In this document: positions 47,624 to 63,600 of the stretch, piece by piece | Numbering within the stretch: the first letter of the stretch is position 1 | How the letters are laid out: each line of letters starts with the position of its first letter | From: Morchella semilibera | Taxonomy: Eukaryota; Ascomycota; Pezizomycetes; Pezizales; Morchellaceae | Length of the DNA stretch: 64,000 bases | Assembly (NCBI GenBank): GCA_009192285.1 | Contig: WBVU01000011.1 | Span: forward strand, 62,001 to 126,000 | Direction of reading: 5' to 3' | Notes under the pieces: generated by a model | What the model was told of the DNA's origin: nothing | Seen by the model: only the letters and a program-made list of their open reading frames with translations | Databases searched by the model: none | Program-made: the position numbers and the translations under genes

Positions 47624-49811
47624 TTACCAGCCACTGGGCCCATCCGAGACAGGGGTGCTATCCCACCCCCCTCCTACATTAGCATCGGTGGAGGTTTCGT
47701 TAGCACCCCATGCCGGGGCATCAGTTGGTGTTTGGCCGCCGCCACCGCCGCCACCGCCGCCACCGCCATAAGCTCCATAGCCCCCATCTCCCTGTTCAAC
47801 GGGCGGGTTTTTGCAGTTACGATTGTAATGACCCACTGAAAAGACACAGTATATTAGCACTCAGGACTTTCACATAGAATCCATGCCAGACTTACTTTCA
47901 CCACAGTTATTGCACTTGATTCGAGAGATATCCCTAGGAAGAGGACACTCCTTGGCACTATGACCAAACACATCACAATTGCGGCATTTGACGACCTTTT
48001 CGTTGGTGCAATCAGACGAGCGATGTCCTTCTTGACTTTAAGTCCACAGTAAGTTAGCTCAAGCAGGGCATAAATCTACAGGAGGATACGGCATACCCGC
48101 AGTTAAAGCAGACCTGAGGCCCACCACCACCGCCCTGGGGACAATCTCTGGAAAAGTGGCCCTCTACATTTGGATAACCCTATCATTAATGTTGCTCTTA
48201 TCTGCCTTATAAAAAGTGAGGACTTACTTTCGTTGCACTTGCGGCACTCGGTATTCTCATCCGCAACACGTGGCATTGGGCACTCCGATGCCTTGTGGCC
48301 TTCTTCACTATAATTTCATTTTCTCAGTACGTGTCTCAATTTGAGATTTAAGAGGGTTCTTACTGGCAGTTCTTGCACTCCATGGGATTATATTCTGGTT
48401 TGCGTGGTTGAGGACAATCACGAAGACGGTGATCAAGAGCATCGCAGTTTGCGCATTTGAGAACGACACGTTCGCGCTCCCTCTCAGGTTCCTCAACCGA
48501 GCAACTTCTCTTAGTATGACCCTTAACTATTAGTAGAATAAAGTTAGTACATATAGTTATTCTGGTCTCAGTAATAAGGGACTTACCCTTGCAGGTGTGG
48601 CAGAAAGGCCTTGTCTCAGGCATGATATCTCCAGCGAATTCTAGGCGCGCGAGATTTCCTTCTGCAGTTGGGTCCATACGATCCTTAATTGCCTTGGAGC
48701 GACGTGGCTTGGGGGATCTGTTGAGAGTCCAAATATATTTGGCAGGTTCTCCATTAGGACCAACAATACACTCGTAATACTCCGGCTCACGCGTCTATAA
48801 TAGTCAGAAGATGTATAAATCAAGGTGCTGAATCACCCTCTTCAGACATACCAGTGCATAGAGATAGAAATTAAAACCCTGCGTTCTGAATGAACTTTCC
48901 AACTCGTTAAACTTAGCACCAGGGCAAGCCTTAATGTACTCTAGCATACACTAAATTTGGAGCCTGTTAGCAAAGAACACTTGAATATATGCTTTGAAGA
49001 TAACATACAACTTTGAAGGCATCGAAATCATCTTCCTCATTAGCTTGCAACATGCCATCCCAGGCCTGCTCAGCAGACTTTTCGAGAATACCACTCTTAT
49101 CAATGAAGCGGTTGTTTGTACAATCGTTGGCGACATGGCCTAGTAATCATGTCAAAGTTGGTAACCACCAAACTAAGAGTTGTTTAAAGGCCCTTACCTG
49201 TTTGTCGGCAGTTACGACAGACTTCTGGCGGCTTGTCTGGACAATCCTTATTCATATGGCCTTCCTTACCACAATGGCGGCAAGTCCCCGAGAAGACACG
49301 GGGCTCAGGGCAGTCCACCTTGTTATGGCTGTAATTTCAAAAAAAAAAAAAGATCTTAGCGAATTATCACTTGCAAGCGCACATAAAACAAAAAATAAAG
49401 GAGAATTATACCCTTGTTGCCCGCAGTTGAAACAAGCACCATCGTTGGCTGGCTTGTCTGGACATTCACGCGCAAAATGTCCATCCACCCCGCAGCTTAT
49501 TGTGTTAGCAGCTTTGATGTCTAGAGAGAATTGGATACATACTGTCTGCAGGCCCCATCAGCATGGTTACCGCCATTATTGTCACCGTAAGCGTCATCGA
49601 TGCCTGCAACATCAAGTGGCTCTGGGGCAGAATTGCCAAAGCTCTTAACTTCTATCGATCAGTCAGTAAACCAAGAGATGAAACAGCAAAAAGATTTTTT
49701 CCAAGACTCTTTGGGTGCTTAGAAACTAATGACTTGGGAAAAAGAAAAAAGATGGTAGAGTGATGAGCGCTACATACCGGGCTTGGCCTGGATGGAATCG
49801 TCCCAAGACAT
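47624..49811 (-). CDS. CCHC zinc-knuckle nucleic-acid-binding protein (11 knuckles, 12 exons)
   Basis: Exons on the minus strand: 49811-49778, 49651-49543, 49495-49412, 49328-49198, 49139-49009, 48950-48852, 48794-48587, 48526-48364, 48307-48228, 48163-48097, 48035-47896 and 47835-47624; all phases close, about 485 residues. Eleven CxxCx4Hx4C knuckles are present, e.g. CRHCGKEGHMNKDC, CRNCRQTGHVANDC and CFNCGQEGHRSSDC, four at the N-terminus and seven at the C-terminus, separated by a unique domain (AWDGMLQANEEDDFDAFKV to REPEYYECIVGPNGEPAKYI) and ending in a Gly-rich tail. It resembles fungal Gis2/Byr3/CNBP-type proteins that bind single-stranded nucleic acid and act in translation, but is longer. 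Eight of the eleven knuckles are interrupted by an intron. Confidence 0.86.
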
Positions 49812-51074
49812 GGTAGGCTACGTTTAGTTGAGGGATACGAGTTTTCTAACTGCCCCCGTAAAAGGATGGGAAGAAGAGTGGTGATAGATGATTAGGAAGA
49901 TGGGGTGGTGGGTTGGGGTGGTGGGATGAGATGGTTGCGGGTGGGCTATAGATAGATAAATACTCATTTTCGTAGACTAGGCCAAGAAGCATACAATTTG
50001 CATGTACTTCTTACATGTACATGTATGTATGTAACCCGTCCCCTGAGCCTTTAGCTACAGTTAAGAGACACGGAAACATGTATATTTCGACAAGATCGTG
50101 ACACAATTGACTACGATCAGTGCTATTGGCACAAAGGAGACGTTGGTGCTCGCCATTCGGGTATTGTATCTATTTTTTAATCAAACATTCACAAAAAGTC
50201 CCCTTCTAAACCGTCTTGCACGCCTCTTCAAGCTTCTTCAGGCTTCGGCAAGCTTCTTCACGCCTCCCCACCTAACGGACCACTAAATCATACAAAATCA
50301 CTCGCCAATTTTTTTCCTCGCAAAAAAAAACCCCATTTGGCTAGCCTTTAAGCTAGAAGTAAGAAGACTCCTCACCTTGCTCCTCATATAAGAGCTGAGC
50401 TGGGACGACCTACCAACCCTAACAGAGTCAGTCGAGGTCAGAAGGATTGCTGTTGTACCGTTGCCAAGACACAGCAGCTTCAGGGGCATTTTTTTATCAC
50501 AGCTGACTACATAGTAACCATCAATTTTTTTTTAGCACCATAAGAGGCTTCATTACATGGCTTGTCTAGCAAATCATGCAAATGCCGCGGCCTCAAGACC
50601 ACCCACAGGACGGTTCTTGTAGACGCGACTTAGCAAAATTTAAAGCTCCCCTCCACCCTTCAATCCAGGAACCTGCACCTCAATCCAACACACTCTTATA
50701 CCAAGCTATCCACTCCTCATCCCACTCCTCATCCCACTCCTCATCCCACTCCTCATCCCACTCGGCCCTAAGAAAAAGAAAATGAACATTGAAAACTGAC
50801 AAGATTTGCAGAGAATATCGAAGAGAAAATTGGATATATGTAAAAGAAAGCGGCAACAAAACCCAGAGCAGCGGGGTGTACCATCCCCGCCCCGCCTGCC
50901 GAACTAACTACAACCATAATAAGATTTTAATGCCGAACCCATATTCCCCTCTTTTTCATAATCTCACCCTAAGCTAACGAGAGAGCACAGTAAAGGGGGG
51001 AAAAAAAGGTAAAGAGTAGAGCAAAATTCCTACCAGAAAGGAATAACAACGAATATGAATAGGGACAAATACAC
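49812..51074. other. Intergenic with 12-bp minisatellite
   Basis: Upstream of the zinc-knuckle gene. Holds TACATGTA sites at about 50014 and 50020 and the minisatellite at 50711. No gene accepted. Confidence 0.5.
50711..50763. repeat. 12-bp tandem repeat, 4.4 copies
   Basis: Unit CACTCCTCATCC repeats four times from 50711 to 50758, with a partial fifth (CACTC) ending at 50763. Confidence 0.95.
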
Positions 51075-53991
<2,917 letters not shown>

Positions 53992-56806
53992 AGTGACTAA
54001 GTATTCGGATGTGAGAGATAGAAATGTAAAGTCTCAGGTGGGGAGGGGATCCGAGTTGTGAGGTCGGGGTTGCTGTGGGGGAGAGCTCGGAGTCCTGTCT
54101 GAAATAGGTGCGATAAGGTGATTACGAACGTCAAGCTGCAAGTACCGACGTCACTGTTCAGAGCCTCCTTTAAAGTATTATGATCGAATCGCCAATATCT
54201 CCCGAGCTCCAATTTTGATCCTCTTCGCAATTATGCTTATTTGGATGTCCTACTTGATATCCCCTCCGGCAGAAGAATTCCCTCAATAACGACTCCACCT
54301 CTTCTTTTCCTTAACTCCCACGCCCAGAACAGGGGGAAAAAAAAAAAACCTTCCGATTCCCTACACAAGCCTTCCACCTGCGAACGCAGAGGGAAGCAAG
54401 CAGTTTAAAATGTGGGAAACAAGTCTCGGAAGCAGCCGAGAAACCTCTAACCGGGGAAGGAGAAACAATCGTTCCGGACCTTTCCCCACGTTTCCACGTT
54501 TCCGCCGCAAGGGTGTGCGCAGCAGAGATGCAACGATTCAATTGTGTAATCGTTCCCCACGCCCGTTGAAGGAAGATTCGGGAAGGCGAGATTTTCCCAA
54601 GGGTTAGGAAACAAACAAAAAAGAAAAAGGGCAGGAGAAAAAACAAAAAAAAGGTGTTACCAGGAAGTTGGTAGAGCCGAAACTGATGGGTGGGGGGGTC
54701 GTAACTTTTTGGTGTAGCGAATCAATTATTGGTAGTGAGTTTATCTTTCTTTGTGAAGTCTTAGAATTCTTTTTTGTGTGGGTCGAAAAGAAAAAAAATT
54801 GGAAGATGGCTAAGAATCTACGAAGGAGTCTCTCTTTCTCTACACAAAGTGAGGGGAAGTGGTGTGTTGGGGTAAAGGTGGGATTTCTGTAGTACCTCTT
54901 ACAAAAAGTGGGCATCGTGAAATTTAAAGGTGGTTACGGCCGTGCCAGAGCCAGCGAATAAGCCTTTGCAGTTGACCAAAAGGAGTTCGGCTGTGCGGTC
55001 TTGGCTAGTAGAGTTGTAAACGTGGCTTGCCGCATACAGCTTCCGCTTGTTGACGAGCCTCATAATGTATCACTCGATAAAGCAGCTTTCTTGCAGAGGT
55101 ATGGTGCTCCAGATATTCAGCGCAGAAAGAAGGATGGGTGAGGTTGATATTATCTGCAGGTACAGCCCGAGTGAGGACTTTACTGCGAGTAACCAGACTA
55201 TTTACCGGAAGCTAAGGGGAATCTCGCATTAAAAAGTCCACCTATAGTTGTTGTTAGACTTGCAATTCAGGCCCAATACATACATGTAGTAATTCTATGG
55301 CGGCTGCTTCGTTTGGGTCTTGGCACCTTTTTACCATGGTTACCTTTTAAGACATGACCTCACAGCTTCTGTTGGGATGTCTAAATATAAAGGGAGCACG
55401 ATCTGATCTGTTGGTCTGTGCATGGAGTGCAGGCCATTTGTCGTTCTCTTGATTGGGGGTGAACCTCTCGTCATCATAGCCACATGGCGTGCATATATAT
55501 ATGTCTCGCGCATCTTTTGTCATAGGATTTATATTATTGATACTCCAAAGGTTATTCTGCAGCTGAGGGTGAATACATACATGTAATATATACATGATTT
55601 AATTAGCGAGTGAAATTATTAATAAAAAATTAAGTAAGCGGCATTTTAATTCTTGTAGTGCGAGTATATTGTGGCCCCTTACGTATACGGAATGCGGGCT
55701 CTAAGTAAGGCATTAAAACGCGTGTTCGGAAAAGGCTGCGGCTAAGATTTACTCGTTCTACTCCTTGCTTATCCCTTCAAGCTAAAAATCAATATGCGAG
55801 TGGTCCCTAAATTATAAAGCCCAAACCACCGGCACCAACAAGGATCGACTTGAATTATGTACTACCCACACAGGTTTCATCAACCTTACCAGAGAGCGTG
55901 GTCATCACAAGAACAGTAGCGGCCCCAGAGTGGTAGAGGCGTCCCTAGAAATGTACCCACAGGCCGCCGAAGCGATTCACAAACAAGCTGTTGAGAAGCT
56001 TACACCGCCGGAAATGTGGGAAGTGTGGATTACATTAACACTAATATAGCTAGTTCGCAGAACCGTTTCCTGGAACTGTCATCGCTGATGGTCCATAATC
56101 AATGGAGATCAGAACAAGGATTAGGGATTGGTTCACAAAATATCACTCGCATGCTCTCGATCCTGGTTTTCCAAACATATGAAGCCCTAAAAAGGATGAG
56201 GCGGGCTCCTCTTTTTCCGGCGGACACTCGCCATAGTCCCACAACATCTGTCGTGGCTCTAAATCGAAGTTAAGTAGGGCCCGCATCTATCCGAAGGTCG
56301 CTTATGGGAGCGAGTCCAATGACTTGATCCGGCCCTAAACTATCTCTTATACGTCAATTATGACGTCGTAACTGAGAATGCCAGAACAAAGGAGTGGACA
56401 AAGCCGATATAAAAACTAAAATTACAAAGTCATCCAGGAATTCAGGGTGGCTTGATGAGCTTTGGGGGGTTCCTTTCTTTTCACAGTTTCAAGTTCAAGC
56501 TACGATCGAGTTAGGGGCAATGATTAAACGGCGGGGGGAGAAACCCGCCTTACAGCTAGAAGTTAAGGTTTGTTCTTTCGGCTCAAGGCTAACCCACTAG
56601 CCAAGCTTCTGGGGAAAGCCCCGCCGAGCAATGACATCGGCCATACCTCATCATGACAGAGAAGATCCACATGGGAAACTCGGTATATAGTCCCTGTACC
56701 TCTCACCCTTCTTGTTCGGCATTTTTCCACCAGAAGCCAAGTACCTTTCTCTTCCTGAGCTGCTACAGATATTTCCCTAGGCCAAAAACTTGAGAAATCA
56801 GCAATA
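53992..56806. other. Intergenic, repeat relics
   Basis: The first 250 bases are likely the SNF1 5' leader (CT-rich). The remainder holds two CGAGTGATA copies (55068-55076 and 56141-56149, minus orientation), TACATGTA near 55285 and 55575, and a 5S-like stretch at about 56241-56340. No gene accepted. Confidence 0.5.
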
Positions 56807-57471
56807 ATGCCTACTGCAACAAAAACGATCCATATTATTCTCCGAACTTTACAGGTCTGTAACAAAAAATACTCTCTATTTGGTCAATCTTCTAAACGGT
56901 ATTATTAGTTCATATTTACGGTACTGGTGCTCGCTCTAGCCGGCGCCTTGATACAGCAGCAAATGCGTGGTGGCTCTCCAACGCGTGTCAACTACTCCAT
57001 CTTTGTCGCTGCTTTCGCAGCATTGACACACTTGTACCTTTTCCCAGCCACTGTAGTGGACCGCATCGCCAGCCCTCTTTTGATGGTAATTCTCGACGCT
57101 CTCAACACACTCTTCTATCTGTGTGCCGGGATTGCCATGGCCGCACAGCTCAATGGAAACTCTTGCAGGAGTTTCGTAAGTTTTTCTCTCAGTTCCCTTA
57201 CTTGTATCTGATGCTGATTATATATGCATAGCACTTTGTTCATAACAACGGAATCACCAACGGCGGCGGATATATTTCGCAGAGCCGGCGATGCCGCGAG
57301 GCGAACGCCATGACGGCGTTCGAGTGGTTTGCGTTTGCGGCGTTCTTGGGCAGTCTTTTGATTGATCTATGGAACCTGAAGAACCAGGGCAGAATCAGCC
57401 GCAGTAGGGTCGATATGAGGGGCGCCAGGCCCATGAGCGAGGCCAGCCAGCCAGCGAGCCAGCCGGTGTGA
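56807..57471 (+). CDS. MARVEL-domain membrane protein (NCE102-like)
   Basis: Exons 56807-56854, 56909-57175 and 57232-57471, about 184 residues. The first exon (MPTATKTIHIILRTLQ) is short; the intron GTCTGT..ATTAG joins it in phase to FIFTVLVLALAGALIQQQ. Four hydrophobic helices follow: the one just named, VNYSIFVAAFAALTHLYLF, PLLMVILDALNTLFYLCAG and EWFAFAAFLGSLLIDLWNL, the MARVEL arrangement. The loop between helices 3 and 4 and the R-rich cytosolic tail (GRISRSRVDMRGARPMS) match fungal members. NCE102-type proteins organise plasma-membrane (eisosome) domains and respond to sphingolipids. The protein ends in an Ala/Ser/Pro-rich tail. Confidence 0.82.
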
Positions 57472-58002
57472 AACTTTTAGCTGGTGGTTGTTGCTTGAAA
57501 GGTGCTGATGGCTCTCCCTTTACTATTACTGGGGAGGTCCTATCAGATATAACAGAAGTTATCACTGGCGCATACCTGCGAACCGGTAGCGGGGAAAGAG
57601 AGAGTATATATAAGATATTGTGGAGTGGAATGTATTATATGGTGGGTATGATATTTGTATTATTTGATGTGCGGTGTCTTGTTGGTTTATACTGTATTTT
57701 CTTCCCCTTTTTACCTCTGAAAAACACAATGTCAGCTGGTTTGTACGGAATACCTAAGAACAATCATAGCAGATTAAATATTAATTTATTAAGTATAAAC
57801 AATGTTTTCATTTACATGAATGTTCTGATAATGACTCCTGGAATGCTGGGTCAATGATCTTTTTTCATGTTCGGTGTCTACCATCACCGAAACCCTCTAT
57901 CACAGTCAGAACCTCAACACAAGAGATAAAATTCCTAGGAATTCAGATTCCTATCATACATCTGCCCCCCTCTTACAAACCACAGCCCACAGCAAAGCCG
58001 CT
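57472..58002. other. Convergent intergenic spacer
   Basis: Short AT-rich sequence between the MARVEL gene and the complex I factor gene; nothing further seen. Confidence 0.4.
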
Positions 58003-58810
58003 CTACCTGCGCGGCGTACTCGGGGCCCACTTCCCAGGCATATACCCACCCATCCTATTATCCGCATTCTTCCACGGATCCCTCTCCTTCACGACGCCGC
58101 CCCTCCCCTCATCCCCGCGCCTGACGCCACCCCCATGGGCCCTCCCAGCCGTACTCTCCCCCTCGACCGTCATCCTCTCGACGCCCTTCCCGCCCAGGTC
58201 CGAGCCGACCCCGCCGCGGCCGAGCGTCTGGTCCCGCATCATCCCGCTGTCGCCGGCAAACTTTGTGTTGCTCTCCAGCACGCTCTGCGGCGGCGGGTGC
58301 GGGCCTGCGTTGAGGAGGGAGGGCCTGGACGCCCAGCGCGCGTCCGCGAGCGCGGCGTTGGCCTTGAGCTGCTGGAGGCGCAGGATGTCGCCCTCGAGCT
58401 CGGAGATGGTGGGCGGGTGGGGGCGGGTCGCGCGTAGCCATTGGTGCCATTGTGCTGTGGGGGGAGTCTGTGTCAGCGCTGTGAAGAGGGTGGAAAGGGG
58501 GGGGGGGGTTGTTACGGGTGAGCTTGTAGTCCACGATGTCACGCTGGGGGTCCTTGTATTTGACGATGCGGCGGGGGCGGCCGCGGTTGAGCTTGTCGTT
58601 CATTTCCCAGTAGGTGTTTCCGTCGAGGTCCATACCTTTATTTTTCTCACAGCGTCAGTAGATACCCTGGCTGTCAATTGAGTGTGATCTATCTCAGGTA
58701 GGGAGGGAGGGGGATGGACCGACAAACGTCTGCCTGCGCCAGGGCAGACGGTAGGATTTGAATGTGTACCATGCACGCTTCAGGATGTTTCCTGTTGTGG
58801 TCGCCGACAT
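58003..58810 (-). CDS. NDUFA12/NDUFAF2-family complex I protein
   Basis: Exons 58810-58720, 58635-58516 and 58454-58003 give about 220 residues. The conserved core lies in the first 90: NILKRAWYTFKSYRLPWRRQ, TFVGMDLDGNTYWEMND, RGRPRRIVKYKDPQRDIVDY, and PQWHQWLRATRPHPPT. These define the NDUFA12 family; the extended Gly/Arg-rich C-terminus favours the NDUFAF2 (mimitin, N7BML) assembly-factor branch over the structural subunit, but this is an inference. Role: late assembly of mitochondrial NADH:ubiquinone oxidoreductase in the inner membrane. The gene is adjacent to another mitochondrial protein gene (DUF1279). Acceptor CCACAG before QWHQWL is required for family continuity. Confidence 0.85.
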
Positions 58811-59302
58811 TCCAAGTTGGGTTTTTTATTAGTTATTTAGATGGTGTTTGAGGGGTTGGTGTCTGCACTGTGCTGTGTTTGTGTGGAGGAGTTGCATTGC
58901 ATGATATGTCATTTGAAGATTGACGTCGACGCCAAGCCTTTGTTGAGTTGAGAAGAGGAGATAAAGGCAGGAGGAGTATTATTGTGTGTGTTGTTGGTGC
59001 TTGGCTGTGCTCTGGCTGGAGGTAGGACTTGTTACTGCTACATGCACTTGAGTATTTGGAGCTCTCGCGTCTTCATGAGCTCTCACTCTCTCATACTTGA
59101 AACAACCTAATATATTACAGTACAAGCAAAAAAACAACTATAATTCACCGCTATATGTAATATAGCATACAGGCTCGCTCTATCTATATGGCAATAAGCA
59201 AGAAAAGACGAAGAACAAGAAGAAGAAGAAGATACAAGTAAGTAGAGTTTTTTTTATCCCATCTAAAAAAAAAAAGCTATCCTACGATAACTATAGACCC
59301 TA
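58811..59302. other. Intergenic spacer
   Basis: Contains an (AAG)n-like tract near 59215-59232 and an A run at 59264-59275. No coding sequence seen. Confidence 0.5.
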
Positions 59303-60001
59303 CTAGTCCGACTTCTTCTTCCCAGGAATCTTCCCAATCTTGGGTTTCCCCTTCTTTCCAATATCCCATCCCCACCCTCTGAGCACCTTCACGACCCTCG
59401 GCGTGACCGCGGCCGTCAGCGGGACCCGGATAAAGATGAACGATTTGTGGATGGCATATGCGAGCGCCAGCTCCGTCCACAGACCTACCACGAGTTAGCA
59501 AGAAATCAACCATCAACTACAACAACAATAATACATACTAGCGCTCTTCTCGACCTCTCTCTCCGCGCCCTCCACCTCCTCCCACCTCCCCTGCCCCTCC
59601 GCCTCCTCCGCCTCCTTCCCCGGCGCCGGGAACCCAACGCTATGCTTCAACGCCGCCCAATACGGCTTCACGAACCCGACCGCCGCCGCCTCCCACCGCC
59701 CGATCCGCTCCGTACCCAGATACCGCACCGCCAGGAAACAGAACGGGAAGTCGAGCGCCGACAGCGCCAGGTACACGCCGAGCGCCGAGTACCCGTACTC
59801 CTTCGAGAGCGCCTTGAGGCGCTGGGACAGCGACGGCGCTGGCGGCGTGGCCGTACTGCTGTTGAAGCGGGCCCTGGGAGCTCCTGTGGGGCGCCGTGGG
59901 AGGTGGAGTGCTGCGCTCGGGGGAGGGCGGAGGGCGGTGGTGGGACGGGCGGTGGTCCGGAGGAGGGGGTGTAGCGACCGGTAGAGGACTCTGGAGGCCA
60001 T
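59303..60001 (-). CDS. DUF1279 mitochondrial protein (FAM210-like)
   Basis: Two exons, 60001-59539 and 59484-59303, about 214 residues. MASRVLYRSLHPLLRTTARP is an Arg/Ser-rich mitochondrial presequence. The DUF1279 core follows: LSQRLKALSKEYGYSALGVY, LALSALDFPFCFLAVRYLG with a hydrophobic helix, and after the intron LWTELALAYAIHKSFIFIRV, PLTAAVTPRVVKVLRGWGWD. Proteins of this family sit in the mitochondrial inner membrane; human FAM210A is linked to mitochondrial translation, but the fungal role is not established. The basic tail KKGKPKIGKIPGKKKSD is typical. The intron lies exactly where the DUF core is otherwise split. Confidence 0.87.
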
Positions 60002-60696
60002 TGCGGATCGACTTTTAGTTGTTCGGATTTGGGGTTTGGTTCAGGTGAGATAGGCTCTTGTAGGTATTGATCTGTGGCCTGGGGAGGCTGGCAGCGAATG
60101 ATCCCCGATGACGACTGCGGGAATAAAAGAGCCGCCTCTTTCTTGGCACTCAGCTGGTCAGCACCAGGGGATACAGCTCAATTGCACCGCCTCACCGCCA
60201 CAGGATTAATTCGGGGGTTGTGATTATTAACTAAAAGACATGATCAGTGGTTGAAGGGTGGGTTATAATCACCTCACACCCAGAATTACCATCAAAGAGA
60301 AAGGTAGCTTGAGCCCTGTATAGAAGGCTTTGGGGGCATTATAATTGGAAGACTAAGTGGTTCTATTCAAGAGCTTGCCGCGGAGGTTGTCAGATCTCCA
60401 TGTTGGTCACAAATTATCACTCGCCCAAGCTCTTCCTTTTTAAAAACATGCTTTCCCGGTCATTTGCTTTGCACCCCTAGAAACCAATTTTCATTACTGT
60501 TCCATAAACAACCTATTACACTGGGATAACACACAAAAAAATAAACCTTCGCGCTTTCCGCCAACAAGCAAATAAAGAACCTTGACATCAGCAAGCGTGT
60601 TGATATCCACCGTGGCCATACCACCCATCATCATCCCCACTCCTCCTTATAGCCAACTCAATGCCCCTTCATCTATTAAAACTTAGAGTCTCTGCA
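60002..60696. other. Intergenic spacer
   Basis: 700 bases carrying one CGAGTGATA copy (60415-60423, minus orientation). No gene seen. Confidence 0.5.
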
Positions 60697-63600
60697 TTAA
60701 AGAATAGAACTTGCAACATCATCAATGCTCACGTGGTCACTACTATTAGTTTCCGTGAAGAAACTCTCGCTCAGCAAACTTCCATCACTGGTCTGACTAT
60801 CCCATACCGGCGATTCTGCCCTCATGCCAAAGGCGCTAACGACGTGCTTATTACCGTCCATATCCTCTATAGATATGTCCACGGACCTGGGAGGTATATC
60901 CAATACTAGGGCCCTCCCCCCACTCACGTTCAGTTCGGGCATATTTCCATGAGTTTTCGGCCCGGGTCTATGACCCTCTTCCATAGGCATTTGGCTGTCG
61001 GCAATAACAACTTCATCATTAGAGTTCTCGGTCAGAGTACTATCATCGTCAAAAGATGCCCCCCTGCTAGAGCCTTTATTTTCACCATCTCTGTATGGTT
61101 GCCGCTCCAGTATAACCCCCATATCTTCGGAATCCATAGAATCTGTACTTGTCGCCATAGGGTCACTGAATACCGTCCCCCACATACCCCCGATTCTTTC
61201 GCCTTTCCTTTCCTTTCTTATAACGGTACCATCAGAAACCTCGAGACTACTGTCATCCATAGACAATGTCTCCTCTGCAGAAGATATATCATCTTCAACT
61301 GTGGGATTTAAATATTTTCTGATAGAATCTCTCTCAAAGGTTCTCCTAGCTTGTGGGTATACTTTATCAGCGCTGCCGTCAAATCTTACTAACCGAGGGC
61401 CTTTTCCTTTAAAGGTGCCTCCCTCGCTATCTTCTCCATCCGCATGACTCTCTTCACGGGTGTTATTACCACCACTAGCGATTGGGGGCTTCCCTGAGGT
61501 ATCGGGCCCGTTACTACTATTTCCAGGGGCCTTAAGGATTCCCTGAGGGTTTCGCTTCATTGTACTACCCCGCGCCCCCGATGTACTTCCGGTTACAAGA
61601 GCACGGGTGGGTTGTGTTGGTGATTCTCCTGCTCCATTACCACCAGAGCCTTCTTCCTCCCCCGCACTAGTGATTGTTGATGGTCGGTTCATGCGCTCAC
61701 GGATTAATCTCTCACAGACCTTGGTAACTAGATTGGGATCGGGTGTTCTATCCCCAATCGCCCTGCTAGAATGAATCCGGTTACTACGTTTAGTAGAAGC
61801 AGTACGTTGTGGAGTCCCCCCAAGGCCATCACGAGGCTCCGAGCCCCAGCCAAACCAGCGCTGGAAAATCCACGGCTTCCTCACAGGGACAGGTCCAATT
61901 GATCCCAGGAAGAGCCCTGACCCGCCCGCACTCTGTCTAGAGGGAGAACTCGACCTATTTGCGCTTTCAACACCATCCGTAGATGCGAGAAGTGATCTAT
62001 GCATGCTCTCGATGCCGTGCCTGGACTCAATACCTGATATATCCGGGCCCCCAAGATTGTTTAATACGTCAGCCTCCGGTATAGTACCAGGCCGTCTATC
62101 CAATATATCAGAACCAGCGGTACCAGGGACATTCCACCTCGACATAATTCCCCCCATCTCGCTACCATCCCTAGATATAGTTGTCATGCTGCTCAGACCT
62201 GATGAGGCCCCAGATCCGCCATCATAACGAACATGTTCAGAGGTTGGTAATATGAGGTCATTCATGTTAACTGTTCGAATCCAGATGTATTGCCCTTTTC
62301 TTGATAAGGCACACATCATAATGAGGGAGGGTATAGCCATTAATAAGCCTAGGCCAACCGCCTTTGCTAATACGCTATTGAAGTTTTTGGTAGGCCTATA
62401 GTGGCTAGTTCGAAGCATTGGAGCGGAAATCCCACTGAGAGTAAGTCCCCCACCACCGGAATCAGTTGACTCTTTTGGAACAGAAAATTCTTTGAAATCG
62501 AATAATTCTTTAGATAGTTCTTTGGGCTCAAATAGTTCTTCAGGTCCAAGTAATTTTTCAGACTCAATTATCTTCTCTTCGGCCTCACGTATTTCTTCTT
62601 CGACCTCGGTAAGGTCTTCCCTGAGTTCAAAGTATTCTTCGGAATCCGAGAATTCTTTCTCGGGATAAAATTCTTCAAAATCGGAAAATTCGTCGGAATG
62701 AAATTCTTCAAAATCAGAGAATTCGCCAAGATAAAATCCATCAGAATTAGGGAGTTGCTCCAGGCCTGGGGTTTGTTCAGGCTCGTTAGTCATGTCTAAT
62801 GGTATAACATCCGGGGCAAAATCCATACTATTAACACTTTCTGGATCTGGGTAGGGTCCAATAGTATCATCCCGCAGTCCTGAATCGACAACCTGAGTAA
62901 CCATCGCAGGAGATTTTTCCATGATAACACTTGGACTAGGGATGTCGGAGTGGTTGTGATTAAGCTGTTCGGTATAGTTCCCATATGAACCTGATGGAGA
63001 TACAACAGGAGGTGCCGGGGTACTTTTACTAGCTGCGAGTATTTCAGCCTGGCGTACTGATTCACGTGCCCTTTCCCAAGCTTTCCCAAGGTTTTCTTTA
63101 TGGAACGCATTGACCTCGTCTCGCCATTTCTGATCTTCATCTCTAGCATTAACAGGCTCTGCTCGAACCAAATGGTTATTGACGATCCCAAAGATTGCTT
63201 CATCCTCACCCCAACCTACACCGCTAGTTCTCTCTGAGTCCAGATGGCTAGCCCTCTCAAGCAAGATAGATGTATCCCCTTCAGCAGCATCACTGGTCCC
63301 AACGATGTCATGTATAAAGGGATCCTTCCTTACTCTATGTCGAATGCTGTTTAAGTGACCACCTGTGCCGGATACAATACACTCTTCGGATTTCTCATCC
63401 TGTAGTGGGCTCGAATGGGACATTGTACTGTCCCTAGCACTTAATTCGGGAATTCCGTTCTTGATTGCGTTGATTTCACTCCAGCGAGTGCTTTGTCTCC
63501 CGGGGAGACGACACCCTGCATCGACAAAACCCGGAACTAGGTGGTTGTCTTTGTCAAGCATATACACAACTTTCCCATCAAAATAGCCTTTGCAAGGCAG

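Noticed and set aside
50711-50763. Possible CRISPR-like direct repeats
   Set aside because: Contiguous 12-bp tandem units without spacers; a minisatellite in a eukaryotic genome.
59447-59974. 175-codon plus-strand frame
   Set aside because: Antisense of the DUF1279 gene, whose frame has the presequence and conserved core.
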